Translations under genes and position numbers: made by a program
Shown: positions 11,174-18,566 of the stretch, piece by piece
Position numbering within the stretch: position 1 is the stretch's first letter
How the letters are laid out: each line of letters starts with the position of its first letter
From: Marmoricola sp.
GTDB taxonomy: Bacteria; Actinomycetota; Actinomycetes; Propionibacteriales; Nocardioidaceae
Reading direction: 5' to 3'
NCBI GenBank assembly: GCA_025964775.1
Contig: JAOPYE010000043.1
Coordinates: 1 to 54,538, forward strand
DNA length: 54,538 bases
The notes under the pieces: model-generated
What the model saw: the letters and a program-made list of their open reading frames with translations, nothing else
What the model was told of the DNA's origin: nothing
The model's database searches: none

Positions 11174-11724
11174 CGCAACAGGCCCTTCATCTGGCTGGTC
11201 GGCACGGCAGCGAGCGCCGTGGCCTCGTCGGCCTCGATCTCGTCGAGCCGGTTCACGCCGAGCTTGGTGTGCTGGACCTGGTCGTGCAGCTTGAGGATCG
11301 CGTCGATCAGCATCTCCGGACGGGGCGGGCACCCCGGCAGGTACATGTCGACCGGGACGATGTGGTCGACGCCCTGGACGACGGCGTAGTTGTTGAACAT
11401 GCCACCCGAGCTGGCGCAGACGCCCATCGCGAGCACCCACTTGGGTTCCGGCATCTGGTCGTAGATCTGGCGCAGCACCGGAGCCATCTTCTGGCTCACC
11501 CGACCGGCGACGATCATCAGGTCGGCCTGGCGGGGACTGGCGCGGAAGACCTCCATGCCGAAGCGCGCGAGGTCGTACTTCGGGCCTCCGGTGGTCATCA
11601 TCTCGATCGCGCAGCACGCGAGGCCGAACGTGGCCGGCCAGAACGAGGCCTTGCGCATGTAGCCGGCGACACCCTCGACGGTCGTCAGGAGGACGCCGGA
11701 GGGCAGTTTCTCTTCAAGTCCCAT
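11170..11724 (-). CDS. nuoB: NADH-quinone oxidoreductase subunit B (N2 cluster)
   Basis: Carries the terminal [4Fe-4S] cluster N2 that reduces quinone. 184 residues; the cluster ligands are visible as the tandem cysteines in [10 protein letters not shown], plus GVCASSGG and LPGCPPRPE. Start [10 protein letters not shown] at ATG 11724. Unlike the other junctions in the operon, it is separated from nuoA by 135 bases. Confidence 0.97.
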   Translation of the reverse strand: MGLEEKLPSGVLLTTVEGVAGYMRKASFWPATFGLACCAIEMMTTGGPKYDLARFGMEVFRASPRQADLMIVAGRVSQKMAPVLRQIYDQMPEPKWVLAMGVCASSGGMFNNYAVVQGVDHIVPVDMYLPGCPPRPEMLIDAILKLHDQVQHTKLGVNRLDEIEADEATALAAVPTSQMKGLLR

Positions 11725-11739
11725 GTCAGCTCACTCCGT

Positions 11740-11863
11740 TTGAGAGTCGCGAGGTGCGTGCAATGCCAAGGCGGAGGAAGGAAGGCGGCCTTTTCGCGGA
11801 GCGCAGCGGAGCGGCCGTCGACTGACGAGAACGCGGGCAGTGTGCGTGCATCGTGGCTCTCAA
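11740..11863 (-). repeat. Possible small inserted element between nuoA and nuoB
   Basis: This segment is bounded by inverted copies of TTGAGAG (CTCTCAA at 11857-11863 and TTGAGAG at 11740-11746). Extending inwards, the two ends match at about 18 of 26 positions by eye. It contains a GCGGAGCGCAGCGGAGCGG stretch (11796-11814) of the GAGCGCAGCGA type also seen at 21049-21182. The nuoA stop codon lies within its outer end. I see no target-site duplication, so MITE status is only a suggestion. Confidence 0.35.
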
Positions 11864-12219
11864 TCCCAGTCGAGTCCGCCGCGGCGCCACACGTAGGTGT
11901 AGGCGACGAAGACCGGGACGATGAACAGCACCATCTCCACGAGGGCGAAGGTGCCCATCGCGTCGAAGGCGACCGCGATCGGATAGAGGAAGACGATCTC
12001 GATGTCGAAGACGATGAAGAGCATCGCGGTGATGTAGTAGCGCACCGGGAACCGGCCACCGCCGACAGGCTGGGGAGTCGGCTCGATGCCGCATTCGTAG
12101 GAGTCGAGCTTGGCCCGGTTGTAACGCTTCGGGCCTACCGCCGCACTCATGATCACCGAGAAGACGGCGAAGCCACCCGCCAGGATCAGGAGCGCCAGAA
12201 CCGGGGTGTAGAGCTCCAT
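11860..12219 (-). CDS. nuoA: NADH-quinone oxidoreductase subunit A
   Basis: First gene of the operon: a three-helix membrane subunit near the quinone channel. 119 residues starting MELYTPVLALLILAGGFA, with the family signatures LDSYECGIEPTPQP and PVRYYITAMLFIVFDIEIVFLYP. The ATG at 12219 is preceded by an AGGAAGGTGAGGA ribosome binding site. Upstream lies a candidate Rex operator (12275-12292). Confidence 0.97.
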   Translation of the reverse strand: MELYTPVLALLILAGGFAVFSVIMSAAVGPKRYNRAKLDSYECGIEPTPQPVGGGRFPVRYYITAMLFIVFDIEIVFLYPIAVAFDAMGTFALVEMVLFIVPVFVAYTYVWRRGGLDWD

Positions 12220-12274
12220 TCCTCACCTTCCTGCTGGGTCCAGCCGAGGCACCCGGAAAAACCAGATTGTGCCC

Positions 12275-12292
12275 TTGTGAACACCTTCACGA
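12275..12292. promoter_or_regulatory. Candidate Rex operator (ROP) upstream of nuoA
   Basis: The sequence TTGTGAACACCTTCACGA matches the Streptomyces Rex operator as I recall it (TTGTGAAC GC GTTCACAA) at 15 of 18 positions, with one perfect half-site. It lies 56 bases upstream of the nuoA ATG, in a promoter-sized region between nuoA and menG. Rex is encoded in this window (40143-40826), and nuo is a known Rex target in Streptomyces. Predicted role: repression of nuo at low NADH/NAD+. Confidence 0.55.
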
Positions 12293-12357
12293 TCTGTGAC
12301 GTACGCAGCATAGAGGCGTGCGTCACACAGCGCGACCCCGGGGTTCGGCTGTACGCG

Positions 12358-13047
12358 CTACTTGGTGGCGTGGTGCAGGGCGACGATGCCGCCCGAGAGG
12401 TTGCGCCACTTGACCGCGCTCCAGCCGGCACCCTGCAGCCGCTTCGCGAGGCCCCCCTGATCGGGCCACGCACGGATGGACTCGGCCAGGTAGACGTAGG
12501 CGTCCGGCGACGAGGACACCGCGCGTGCCACGGCGGGCAAGGCCTTCATCAGGTACTCGATGTAGGCGGTGCGGAACGGGGACCACGTGGGCGAGCTGAA
12601 CTCGCACACCACGATGCGTCCGCCCGGCCTGGTCACCCGCAGCAGCTCGCGCAGGCCGGCGTCGGGATCGACGATGTTGCGCAGTCCGAAGGAGATCGTG
12701 ACCGCATCGAAGGTGTCGTCGCCGAAGGGCAGCTTGGTACCGTCGCCCGCCACGAACGGCAGGTGCGGCTTGGCCTGCTTGCCGACCCGAAGCATCCCGA
12801 CCGAGAAGTCGCACGGCACCACGTCGGCCCCACGGTCGCGGAACGGCTGCGACGAGGTACCGGTGCCGGCAGCGAGGTCGAGGACCAGCTCGCCGGGCTG
12901 CGGGTCCACCGCGTTGATGACCTGGTGACGCCAGCGGCGGTCCTGGCCCAGCGAGAGGACGTCGTTGGTGATGTCGTACCGACGTGCCACGTCGTCGAAC
13001 ATCGCCTGTACCTCGGCGGGGTTCTTGTCCAGGTCTGCGCGGGTCAC
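12358..13047 (-). CDS. menG: Demethylmenaquinone methyltransferase
   Basis: SAM-dependent C-methyltransferase for the last step of menaquinone synthesis (UbiE/MenG family). 229 residues from a GTG at 13047. The N-terminus [21 protein letters not shown], the SAM-binding [20 protein letters not shown], the [16 protein letters not shown] segment and the C-terminal [13 protein letters not shown] are characteristic. It lies between nuo and the divergently transcribed menF, which supports the menaquinone rather than ubiquinone assignment. The start has only a weak ribosome binding site; a much longer open frame upstream overlaps menF antisense and is not real. Confidence 0.93.
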   Translation of the reverse strand: MTRADLDKNPAEVQAMFDDVARRYDITNDVLSLGQDRRWRHQVINAVDPQPGELVLDLAAGTGTSSQPFRDRGADVVPCDFSVGMLRVGKQAKPHLPFVAGDGTKLPFGDDTFDAVTISFGLRNIVDPDAGLRELLRVTRPGGRIVVCEFSSPTWSPFRTAYIEYLMKALPAVARAVSSSPDAYVYLAESIRAWPDQGGLAKRLQGAGWSAVKWRNLSGGIVALHHATK

Positions 13048-13097
13048 GCGGGAAAGGGTACGGGTAGGGCGTTCCCGGGAGGCAGGGAGGAGAGTCG

Positions 13098-13103
13098 TAG
13101 GCT
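13098..13103 (+). promoter_or_regulatory. -10 element of a leaderless menF promoter
   Basis: TAGGCT followed by 7 bases and then the menF GTG. This TANNNT-plus-6/7 spacing is the actinobacterial leaderless arrangement; no good ribosome binding site lies at normal spacing. Confidence 0.5.
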
Positions 13104-13110
13104 TGGCTGC

Positions 13111-14373
13111 GTGACGACCTCCCCGGCATCCGTGCCCCGCCTGGTGGCGCGCACGCAGGAGGTCTCCGACCCTGGCCCGCTGCTCGACCTGCTGCCGACC
13201 GACTCCCCGATGACGTGGCTGCGTCGCGGCGAGGGCATCGTGACCTGGGGCGTGGCCGCCGAGCGCCGTACGTCGGGCGACAGCCGGTTCGAGGATGCGT
13301 CGCAGTGGTGGCGTGCGGTCGTCCGCGTCGCCGCCGTCGCCGACGAGGTCGAGGTACCGGGAAGCGGGCTGATCTGCTTGGGCAGCTTCGCCTTCGCCGA
13401 CAGCCCGGGCGACTCGGTGCTGGTGATCCCCCAGGTGGTCGTCGGACGTCGGGGTGACCGGTTCTGGGTCACCACGATCGGGCCCGAGGCCGCGGCGATC
13501 CCACCGTTGACCGCCCAGCCGCTCCCCGACCCCCCGCTCAACCTGGCGTTCGCCGACGGCGCCCTGTCCGGTGCCGACTGGGAGGGCGTCGTCTGGGAAG
13601 CCGTGCTGCACCTGAACGCGGGTGAGCTAGACAAGGTCGTTCTGGCCCGTGACCTGATCGCCACGGCCGATGCGCCGATCGACGTGCGGTGGCCGTTGCG
13701 TCGTCTCGGCAGCGAGTACGCGATGTGCTGGACCTTCCACGTCGACGGCATGTTCGGCGCGACCCCGGAGCTGCTGGTCAGGCGCGAGAAGGGGCTGGTC
13801 ACCTCGCGGGTGCTGGCCGGCACCATCCGGCGTACCGGCGACGACGAGCACGACCTCACCCTAGCCGCCACCCTGGCCCGCTCGTCGAAGGACCTCGAGG
13901 AGCACGAGTACGCCGTCCGGTCGGTCGCCGAGGCGCTGGCGCCGTACTGCACGTCGATGAACGTGCCCGAGACCCCGTTCGTGCTGCACCTTCCGAACGT
14001 GATGCACCTGGCCACCGATGTCGCCGGCGTGGCCCACGACAGCGGCGCCAGTGCCCTCGAGCTGGCCGCCGCACTGCATCCCTCAGCCGCGGTGGGCGGG
14101 ACGCCGACCAAGCTCGCGGTCGAGATGATCGCCGAGATCGAGGGCATGGACCGGGGCCGGTACGCCGGACCGGTCGGCTGGATGAACGCCCACGGCGACG
14201 GCGAGTTCGGGATCGCGCTGCGCTCGGCAGCCCTCGACAACCAGCTGAACGGAACTGGCAGGGTCCGGCTCTTCGCCGGCTGCGGGATCGTGGCCGGCTC
14301 CGATCCGGAGGCCGAGCTGGCCGAGGCCCAGGCCAAATTCGTCCCGGTCCGGGACTCGCTCGCGAGTGGCTGA
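13111..14373 (+). CDS. menF: Isochorismate synthase
   Basis: Converts chorismate to isochorismate, the first committed step of menaquinone synthesis; member of the chorismate-binding family. 420 residues from the GTG at 13111, chosen because a leaderless -10 element sits 7 bases upstream and because the large open frame extending further upstream is antisense to menG. Family motifs: [34 protein letters not shown], and near the C-terminus [21 protein letters not shown] followed by [10 protein letters not shown], where the catalytic Glu and Mg ligands lie. Its last 8 bases overlap the start of the NmrA-family gene. A salicylate synthase or other isochorismate synthase role is possible, but the neighbours favour menaquinone. 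Confidence 0.9.
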   Translation: MTTSPASVPRLVARTQEVSDPGPLLDLLPTDSPMTWLRRGEGIVTWGVAAERRTSGDSRFEDASQWWRAVVRVAAVADEVEVPGSGLICLGSFAFADSPGDSVLVIPQVVVGRRGDRFWVTTIGPEAAAIPPLTAQPLPDPPLNLAFADGALSGADWEGVVWEAVLHLNAGELDKVVLARDLIATADAPIDVRWPLRRLGSEYAMCWTFHVDGMFGATPELLVRREKGLVTSRVLAGTIRRTGDDEHDLTLAATLARSSKDLEEHEYAVRSVAEALAPYCTSMNVPETPFVLHLPNVMHLATDVAGVAHDSGASALELAAALHPSAAVGGTPTKLAVEMIAEIEGMDRGRYAGPVGWMNAHGDGEFGIALRSAALDNQLNGTGRVRLFAGCGIVAGSDPEAELAEAQAKFVPVRDSLASG

Positions 14374-15214
14374 CCGGAAGGCGGCGGCGACAGCCGTCAC
14401 CGGCAGCACCGGACACCTCGGCGGACAGGTCGCCCGGCTGCTGGCCGACCTCGAACCACGACTCGTCGTCCGCGACCCGTCGCGCGCGCCGTCGATCGCG
14501 GGCAGCATCGTCGTGCAGGCGGCGTACGACGATCGAGCCGCGTCCGTGGCGGCGCTCACCGGGATCGATGTGCTGTTCATGGTGTCGGCCTCCGAGAGCC
14601 CGAACCGGCGCGCGGAGCACCGTACCTTCATCGCGGCCGCCGAAGCGGCCGGCGTCGGGCACCTCGTCTACACGTCGTTCGCGGGGGCCTCCCCCGACGC
14701 CCTGTTCACCCTCGGGCGCGACCACCACGACGCCGAGCAGGCCATCCTCGAGTCCGGGATGGCCCACACGATCCTGCGCGACAACTTCTACCTCGACGTG
14801 CTGCCGCTCTTCGCCGACCAGAACGGCGTGATCCGGGGACCGGCCGGTGACGGTCGCGTCGCCGCCGTCGCGCGCGCCGACGTCGCTGCGGTGGCGGCAG
14901 AAGTCCTGCGATCGCCTGCCGATCACGCCGGCGTGAGCTACGAGCTGAGCGGCCCGGAAGCGCTGACGATGACCGAGGTTGCGACTCGCGCAGGTTCCGT
15001 CCTCGGCCGGGACCTGCGCTTCGAGGACGAGACCACCGAGCAGGCCTACGCGTCCCGGCCCGCGGCGTACGACGCCGAACAGTGGCAGCTCGATGCCTGG
15101 GTGAGCACGTACACCGCCATCCGGGACGGCGAGTGCGCACGGCTCACCGACGACGTGCGCACCGTGACCGGACGCCGTCCGCGCACGCTCGAACGGGCCC
15201 TGCTCGCGCCTTGA
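14366..15214 (+). CDS. NmrA-family NAD(P)-binding oxidoreductase
   Basis: 282-residue atypical SDR of the NmrA/QOR2 type. The N-terminus holds the dinucleotide fold with TGSTGHLGGQVARLLADL near residues 13-30; a middle segment LVYTSFAGASPDALFTLGRDH replaces the classical YxxxK catalytic motif, as is usual for this family. The GTG start at 14366 overlaps the end of menF by 8 bases, so the two are probably translationally coupled. Related proteins are annotated as NAD(P)H:quinone oxidoreductases or redox sensors. Substrate cannot be read from sequence; the coupling to menF hints at quinone-related work, but that is inference. Confidence 0.8.
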   Translation: MADRKAAATAVTGSTGHLGGQVARLLADLEPRLVVRDPSRAPSIAGSIVVQAAYDDRAASVAALTGIDVLFMVSASESPNRRAEHRTFIAAAEAAGVGHLVYTSFAGASPDALFTLGRDHHDAEQAILESGMAHTILRDNFYLDVLPLFADQNGVIRGPAGDGRVAAVARADVAAVAAEVLRSPADHAGVSYELSGPEALTMTEVATRAGSVLGRDLRFEDETTEQAYASRPAAYDAEQWQLDAWVSTYTAIRDGECARLTDDVRTVTGRRPRTLERALLAP

Positions 15215-15218
15215 CGCG

Positions 15219-16109
15219 TCATGCGGCTACCTCCGCCGGGATGGCCGAGTAGTGCGAGGAGTCACCGGTCAGCGCCCGACTGCGTTCGCCGGTGACCGAG
15301 ACCGGGATGTCGCCGGCGACCGTGATCCGGCTGAGCCTGCGCGGCTGGTCGTCGTAGTTGTCGATCGCGTAGTGCTGGGTGATCCGGTTGTCGAACACGA
15401 GCAGCTGGCCGGGCTCCCAGCTCCAGCGCAGGATGTTCTCCGGCCGGGTGACGTGGGCCTGCAGCAGTCGGAGGACGTCACGCGACTCGGTGGCCGAGAG
15501 CCCGACGATGCTGCGGACGAAGCCACCGATGAACAGCCCGCGTTCCCCTGTTTCGGGGTGGACCCGGACCACCGGGTGGACCGTCTCGTACCTGGTCGAT
15601 TCGAAGACCTCGCGGTAATTCGACTGCGAGTCCGAGCGCGGCTCGGCGTAGTCGTACACGTTCGTGTGCACCGCCCACAGCGTGTCGGCCCAGGCCCGGA
15701 GCGGGTCGGGCAGGCTGCGATAGGCAGCCGCGCTGCTGGCGACCAGCGTCTCGCCGCCGTACGGCGGGACCACGATGCTGCGCAAGGTGCTGATCGCCGG
15801 CGGCGTGACGACGAAGGTGACGTCGGTGTGCCATTCGTTGGCCTTGCTGATCCCGGCGTCGACGTCGAGCACGTGCGGCGTCTCGCCGCCGGGCACCGTC
15901 GGGTGGGCAGTGGTCAGTCGTCCGAAGCGGGACGCGAAGCGCTCCTGGCCGGCGGTGTCGAGGTCGGAACTGTCGAAGACCAGCGCCTTGTGCTCGGCCA
16001 GGGCCGAACGAAGGACAGCCACGGTGTCGTCGCTGAGCTCGGAGGTCGGGTCGACACCGCGGACGCGGGCGCCGATGTTGGCAGTGATCTTGCGGAATTC
16101 GAGGGTCAT
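15219..16109 (-). CDS. TauD/TfdA-family 2-oxoglutarate dioxygenase
   Basis: Fe(II)/2-oxoglutarate-dependent dioxygenase, 296 residues. The iron facial triad is visible: H94 and D96 in NEWHTDVTF, and the distal H246 in ITQHYAIDNY; the 2OG-binding Arg is probably in QPRRLSRI. The fold core (PPYGGETLVASSAAAYRSLP, and FIGGFVRSIVGLS) is typical of taurine and alkylsulfonate/sulfate-ester dioxygenases. A CAGGAG ribosome binding site precedes ATG 16109. The cysteine-ending leader peptide at 16188-16262 lies in the same direction 78 bases upstream, which supports a role in sulfur acquisition from organosulfur compounds. The exact substrate (taurine, sulfate ester, other) is not determinable here. Confidence 0.88.
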   Translation of the reverse strand: MTLEFRKITANIGARVRGVDPTSELSDDTVAVLRSALAEHKALVFDSSDLDTAGQERFASRFGRLTTAHPTVPGGETPHVLDVDAGISKANEWHTDVTFVVTPPAISTLRSIVVPPYGGETLVASSAAAYRSLPDPLRAWADTLWAVHTNVYDYAEPRSDSQSNYREVFESTRYETVHPVVRVHPETGERGLFIGGFVRSIVGLSATESRDVLRLLQAHVTRPENILRWSWEPGQLLVFDNRITQHYAIDNYDDQPRRLSRITVAGDIPVSVTGERSRALTGDSSHYSAIPAEVAA

Positions 16110-16113
16110 GGAA

Positions 16114-16184
16114 CTGCTCCTGTGTCGTGAAGATGGGGGGATGACGGAGCAGCGGGCAGCCGGGTCGGCGCCTCGCTGCAGGAG
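16114..16184 (-). promoter_or_regulatory. Candidate translational-attenuator RNA between leader peptide and tauD-like gene
   Basis: In the transcript just after the leader stop, CTCCTG (16184-16179) is complementary to the dioxygenase ribosome binding site CAGGAG (16122-16117). GCAGCG (16179-16174) can pair with CGCTGC (16154-16149). CTGCTCC (16152-16146) can pair with GGAGCAG (16120-16114), which overlaps the ribosome binding site. These pairings are mutually exclusive, as expected of a switch controlled by ribosome position. The pairings are read by eye; no folding energy was computed. Confidence 0.4.
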
Positions 16185-16187
16185 TGT

Positions 16188-16262
16188 TCAACGACAGGAA
16201 GCGCTCACCACGCGCATCAGATCCACGTGCGTGCGCGAGAACAGGGAGACCGAGAGGTTCAT
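16188..16262 (-). CDS. Cysteine-ending regulatory leader peptide (24 aa)
   Basis: A short open frame, ATG at 16262 to TGA at 16190-16188, encodes 24 residues ending SRTHVDLMRVVSASCR. This closely fits the actinobacterial leader-peptide pattern (R/T)HVDLxRVxSAxCR that, from memory, precedes sulfur-assimilation operons and is thought to sense cysteine supply by ribosome stalling at the Cys codon near the stop. Here the Cys codon (TGT) is the second-last sense codon. It lies directly upstream of the TauD-family gene on the same strand. Confidence rests on the motif and position; it is far too short for normal gene calling. Confidence 0.75.
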   Translation of the reverse strand: MNLSVSLFSRTHVDLMRVVSASCR

Positions 16263-16267
16263 AATGT

Positions 16268-16282
16268 CGAGTAGGTTACTCG
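16268..16282. promoter_or_regulatory. Palindromic operator candidate upstream of the leader peptide
   Basis: CGAGTAGGTTACTCG is a perfect inverted repeat with 6 base arms and a 3 base centre. It ends 6 bases before the leader-peptide ATG and overlaps a possible -10 element (TAACCT on the minus strand), a position suited to a repressor. The cognate regulator is unknown and none is encoded next to it. Confidence 0.4.
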
Positions 16283-16310
16283 CCTTTAGAGAGATTGCAT
16301 ACCTGATTCG

Positions 16311-16967
16311 TCACAGGTCGAGCTCGGCCCCGGCAGCCAGGCGCACGTACTGCTGGTCGCGAGGAGCCAGGAACCGGGCCAGGTGGCCGTCGACGATCCC
16401 GAGACCGGCCTCGCTGTAGACCGCGTCATGGATGGCCAGGGACCGGGCTGCGCCCATGTCCCGGGCGTAGTCGATGCACTCGGCAATGCGCAGCCAGGGC
16501 GCGCTGACCGGCAGGAGCAGCAGATCGGGAGCCGATGGCAGCGACGTCAGCGCATCGCCCGGGTGGAAGACCGTCCGACCCTCGACCTCGACCAGGTAGC
16601 CGCTGTTGTCGACATGCGGCAGCTCAGGGTGGATGACCGCGTGCTTGGCCCCGACCACGGTGACCGGCACGCCGTCGTCGCCCGACCCGATCACGAACCG
16701 GTCCCCCGGCGCGACGACCGTGACCCGCTCCGCGATCTCGGGCGAGGCCGCCCGGATCTGGTCGGCGACGGCGGCGATCGTGAAGATCGGCGCGCGGGTG
16801 GCCTCCAGCTGGTCCGGAGTCCAGTGGTCGGGGTGCTCGTGGGTGATCAGAACCGCGGTGGCTCCGTCGACGGCGTCGCGCTCGGTGAACATTCCCGGGT
16901 CGATGACGACCGCGTTCGAGCCGGTCTCGAGTCTCACGCAGGCATGCCCGTGCTTGATGATCCGCAT
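16311..16967 (-). CDS. Metallo-beta-lactamase-fold hydrolase (UlaG-like)
   Basis: 218-residue MBL-fold protein starting MRIIKHGHACVRLETG. The zinc-binding signature is HEHPDHW (near residues 43-49), followed by later metal-site His/Asp in HPGDALTSLP. The short form and the N-terminal IKHGHACVRLE strand are like UlaG/YycJ-type MBL proteins used in diverse hydrolysis reactions. A leaderless -10 element TAGTCT is placed 6 bases before the ATG, and the -35 region overlaps the palindrome at 16995-17009. It is divergent from the flavin monooxygenase gene and precedes the leader-peptide/dioxygenase unit. Substrate unknown. Confidence 0.8.
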   Translation of the reverse strand: MRIIKHGHACVRLETGSNAVVIDPGMFTERDAVDGATAVLITHEHPDHWTPDQLEATRAPIFTIAAVADQIRAASPEIAERVTVVAPGDRFVIGSGDDGVPVTVVGAKHAVIHPELPHVDNSGYLVEVEGRTVFHPGDALTSLPSAPDLLLLPVSAPWLRIAECIDYARDMGAARSLAIHDAVYSEAGLGIVDGHLARFLAPRDQQYVRLAAGAELDL

Positions 16968-16973
16968 GGCATA

Positions 16974-16979
16974 AGACTA
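16974..16979 (-). promoter_or_regulatory. -10 element of leaderless promoter for the MBL-fold gene
   Basis: Minus-strand TAGTCT, then TATGCC (6 bases), then the ATG at 16967. No ribosome binding site is visible, so the transcript probably begins at the start codon. Confidence 0.5.
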
Positions 16980-16994
16980 GGGTCGTGGTCGCTA

Positions 16995-17009
16995 TTGAAC
17001 TTCGTTCAA
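16995..17009. promoter_or_regulatory. Palindromic operator candidate in a divergent promoter
   Basis: TTGAACTTCGTTCAA is a perfect inverted repeat (6-3-6) midway between the divergent MBL-fold gene and the flavin monooxygenase. It lies 14 bases before the monooxygenase ATG and near the -35 region of the MBL promoter, so one regulator could control both genes. The size and symmetry suit a TetR- or MarR-type protein, but none is encoded adjacent. Confidence 0.45.
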
Positions 17010-17022
17010 GAAGGGCTGGGCC

Positions 17023-18525
17023 ATGACCGACCACGACGTGATCATCATCGGAGCAGGTTTCGGCGGCATGGGTGCGGCGATCAGCCTGCGGCGCCTGGGC
17101 TACGACGACCTGTTGATCGTCGAGCGCGAGGACGACCTCGGCGGCACCTGGCACGTCAACCACTACCCCGGTCTCGCCGTCGACATCGCGAGCGTCACCT
17201 ACTCCTACTCCTTCGAGCCCAACCCCGGCTGGCAGAACTGGTTCGCGCGCGGCTCCGAGCTCAAGAAGTACGCCGAGCACGTCGCCGACAAGTACGACCT
17301 GCGCCGGCACATGGTGTTCGGCGTGAGCGCCGAGGGCGCGCGCTGGGACGAGGACGAGCAGCACTGGGTGGTCACCACCAGCCCGGTCGACGGCCCGGGC
17401 AAGGGCGTGACGACGGTGCGCACCGCGCGCTTCCTGATGACGGCGACCGGCTTCCTGTCCCAGCCGAGGCTTCCCGACATCGACGGTGTCGACGACTTCG
17501 CCGGCACGGTGATCCACACCGCGAAGTGGGACGACACCATCGACCTGGCGGGCAAGCAGGTCGCCGTGATCGGGACCGGCGCGACCGCCGTCCAACTGAT
17601 CCCGCAGCTGGCGAAGAAGGCCTCCGCGCTGACGGTCTTCCAGCGCACGCCGATCTGGGTGACGCCGAAGAACGACTTCAGAATCCCGAAGCCGGTGCAG
17701 GCGTTGTTCGCCCTGCAGCCGTGGACCCAGCGGGTCGCGCGCGCCGCGAACAGCGCCTGGCTCGAGGGCATGATGGTCACCGCGGTCCTGCACTACAAGC
17801 AGGCCAGGTTCCTCAACAACGGCGCAGCGGCGCTGGCCAAGGCTCACCTGCGTCGGCAGGTCAAGGACCCGGAGATCCGGCGCAAGCTCACCCCCGACTA
17901 CAGCTTCGGCTGCAAGCGGCCCACGTTCTCCAACGACTACTACCCGACCTTCAACGCCGAGCACGTGAGCCTGGAGACCACCCCGATCTCACGGATCACC
18001 CCGACCGGGATCGTCACCGCCGACGGTAGCGAGACCTCGGTCGACGTGCTCGTGCTCGCCACCGGCTTCAACCTGTGGGACAGCAACTTCCCGGCGTTCG
18101 AGATCATCGGTCGCGAGGGGCGCGACCTCGGCAAGTCCTGGCGGCAGAGCGGGTACCACGCGTTCGAAGGCGTCAGCATCCCCGGCTTCCCGAACTTCAT
18201 CAGCCTGAACTCGCCGTACTCGTACTCGGGCCTGAGCTACTTCATGACCATCGAGGTGCAGATGCGGCACCTCGAGCGACTCTTCGCAGCCATGGCCGAC
18301 TGGGACGCCCGGACGTTCGAGGTCACCGCGAAGGCGGATGCCGAGTTCCTCCAGCACATGCTCGAGCGGATGGACGACACCGTCTTCCTCCAGGGCTCGT
18401 GCGCGACAGCACGCAGCTACTACTACACCAACGAGGGCGACGCGGTGCTGCTGCGACCGACGTCCTCGGCGAGCGCCCGGCGTGCCGTCGAGTCGTTCCC
18501 GCTGGAGGACTACACCTTCGAATAA
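17023..18525 (+). CDS. Flavin-containing monooxygenase, Baeyer-Villiger type
   Basis: FAD- and NADPH-dependent class B monooxygenase, 500 residues. The FAD Rossmann motif is GAGFGG at residues 10-15, followed by GGTWHVNHYPGLAVD; the type I Baeyer-Villiger fingerprint FxGxxxHTxxW is present as FAGTVIHTAKW at 159-169; the NADPH Rossmann motif is VIGTGATAVQ. These enzymes insert oxygen next to ketones or oxidise S/N heteroatoms in the cytoplasm. It is transcribed divergently from the MBL gene, across the palindrome at 16995-17009, and followed by a LysE exporter. Whether it works with the TauD-type enzyme on sulfur compounds is speculation. Confidence 0.9.
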   Translation: MTDHDVIIIGAGFGGMGAAISLRRLGYDDLLIVEREDDLGGTWHVNHYPGLAVDIASVTYSYSFEPNPGWQNWFARGSELKKYAEHVADKYDLRRHMVFGVSAEGARWDEDEQHWVVTTSPVDGPGKGVTTVRTARFLMTATGFLSQPRLPDIDGVDDFAGTVIHTAKWDDTIDLAGKQVAVIGTGATAVQLIPQLAKKASALTVFQRTPIWVTPKNDFRIPKPVQALFALQPWTQRVARAANSAWLEGMMVTAVLHYKQARFLNNGAAALAKAHLRRQVKDPEIRRKLTPDYSFGCKRPTFSNDYYPTFNAEHVSLETTPISRITPTGIVTADGSETSVDVLVLATGFNLWDSNFPAFEIIGREGRDLGKSWRQSGYHAFEGVSIPGFPNFISLNSPYSYSGLSYFMTIEVQMRHLERLFAAMADWDARTFEVTAKADAEFLQHMLERMDDTVFLQGSCATARSYYYTNEGDAVLLRPTSSASARRAVESFPLEDYTFE

Positions 18526-18566
18526 CCCCGTTGCCCCGGGCGCTTGCCGACCGACAGGATCGCCCG

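Noticed and set aside
11134..13110. A plus-strand open frame of about 650 codons leading into menF
   Set aside because: It is antisense to nuoB, nuoA and menG, has biased Arg/His-rich translation, and the true menF start at 13111 has its own leaderless promoter.
17023..17964. Minus-strand open frame of 446 codons running into the MBL gene from upstream
   Set aside because: It opposes the monooxygenase with intact FAD and NADPH motifs, and its translation has no recognisable domain.
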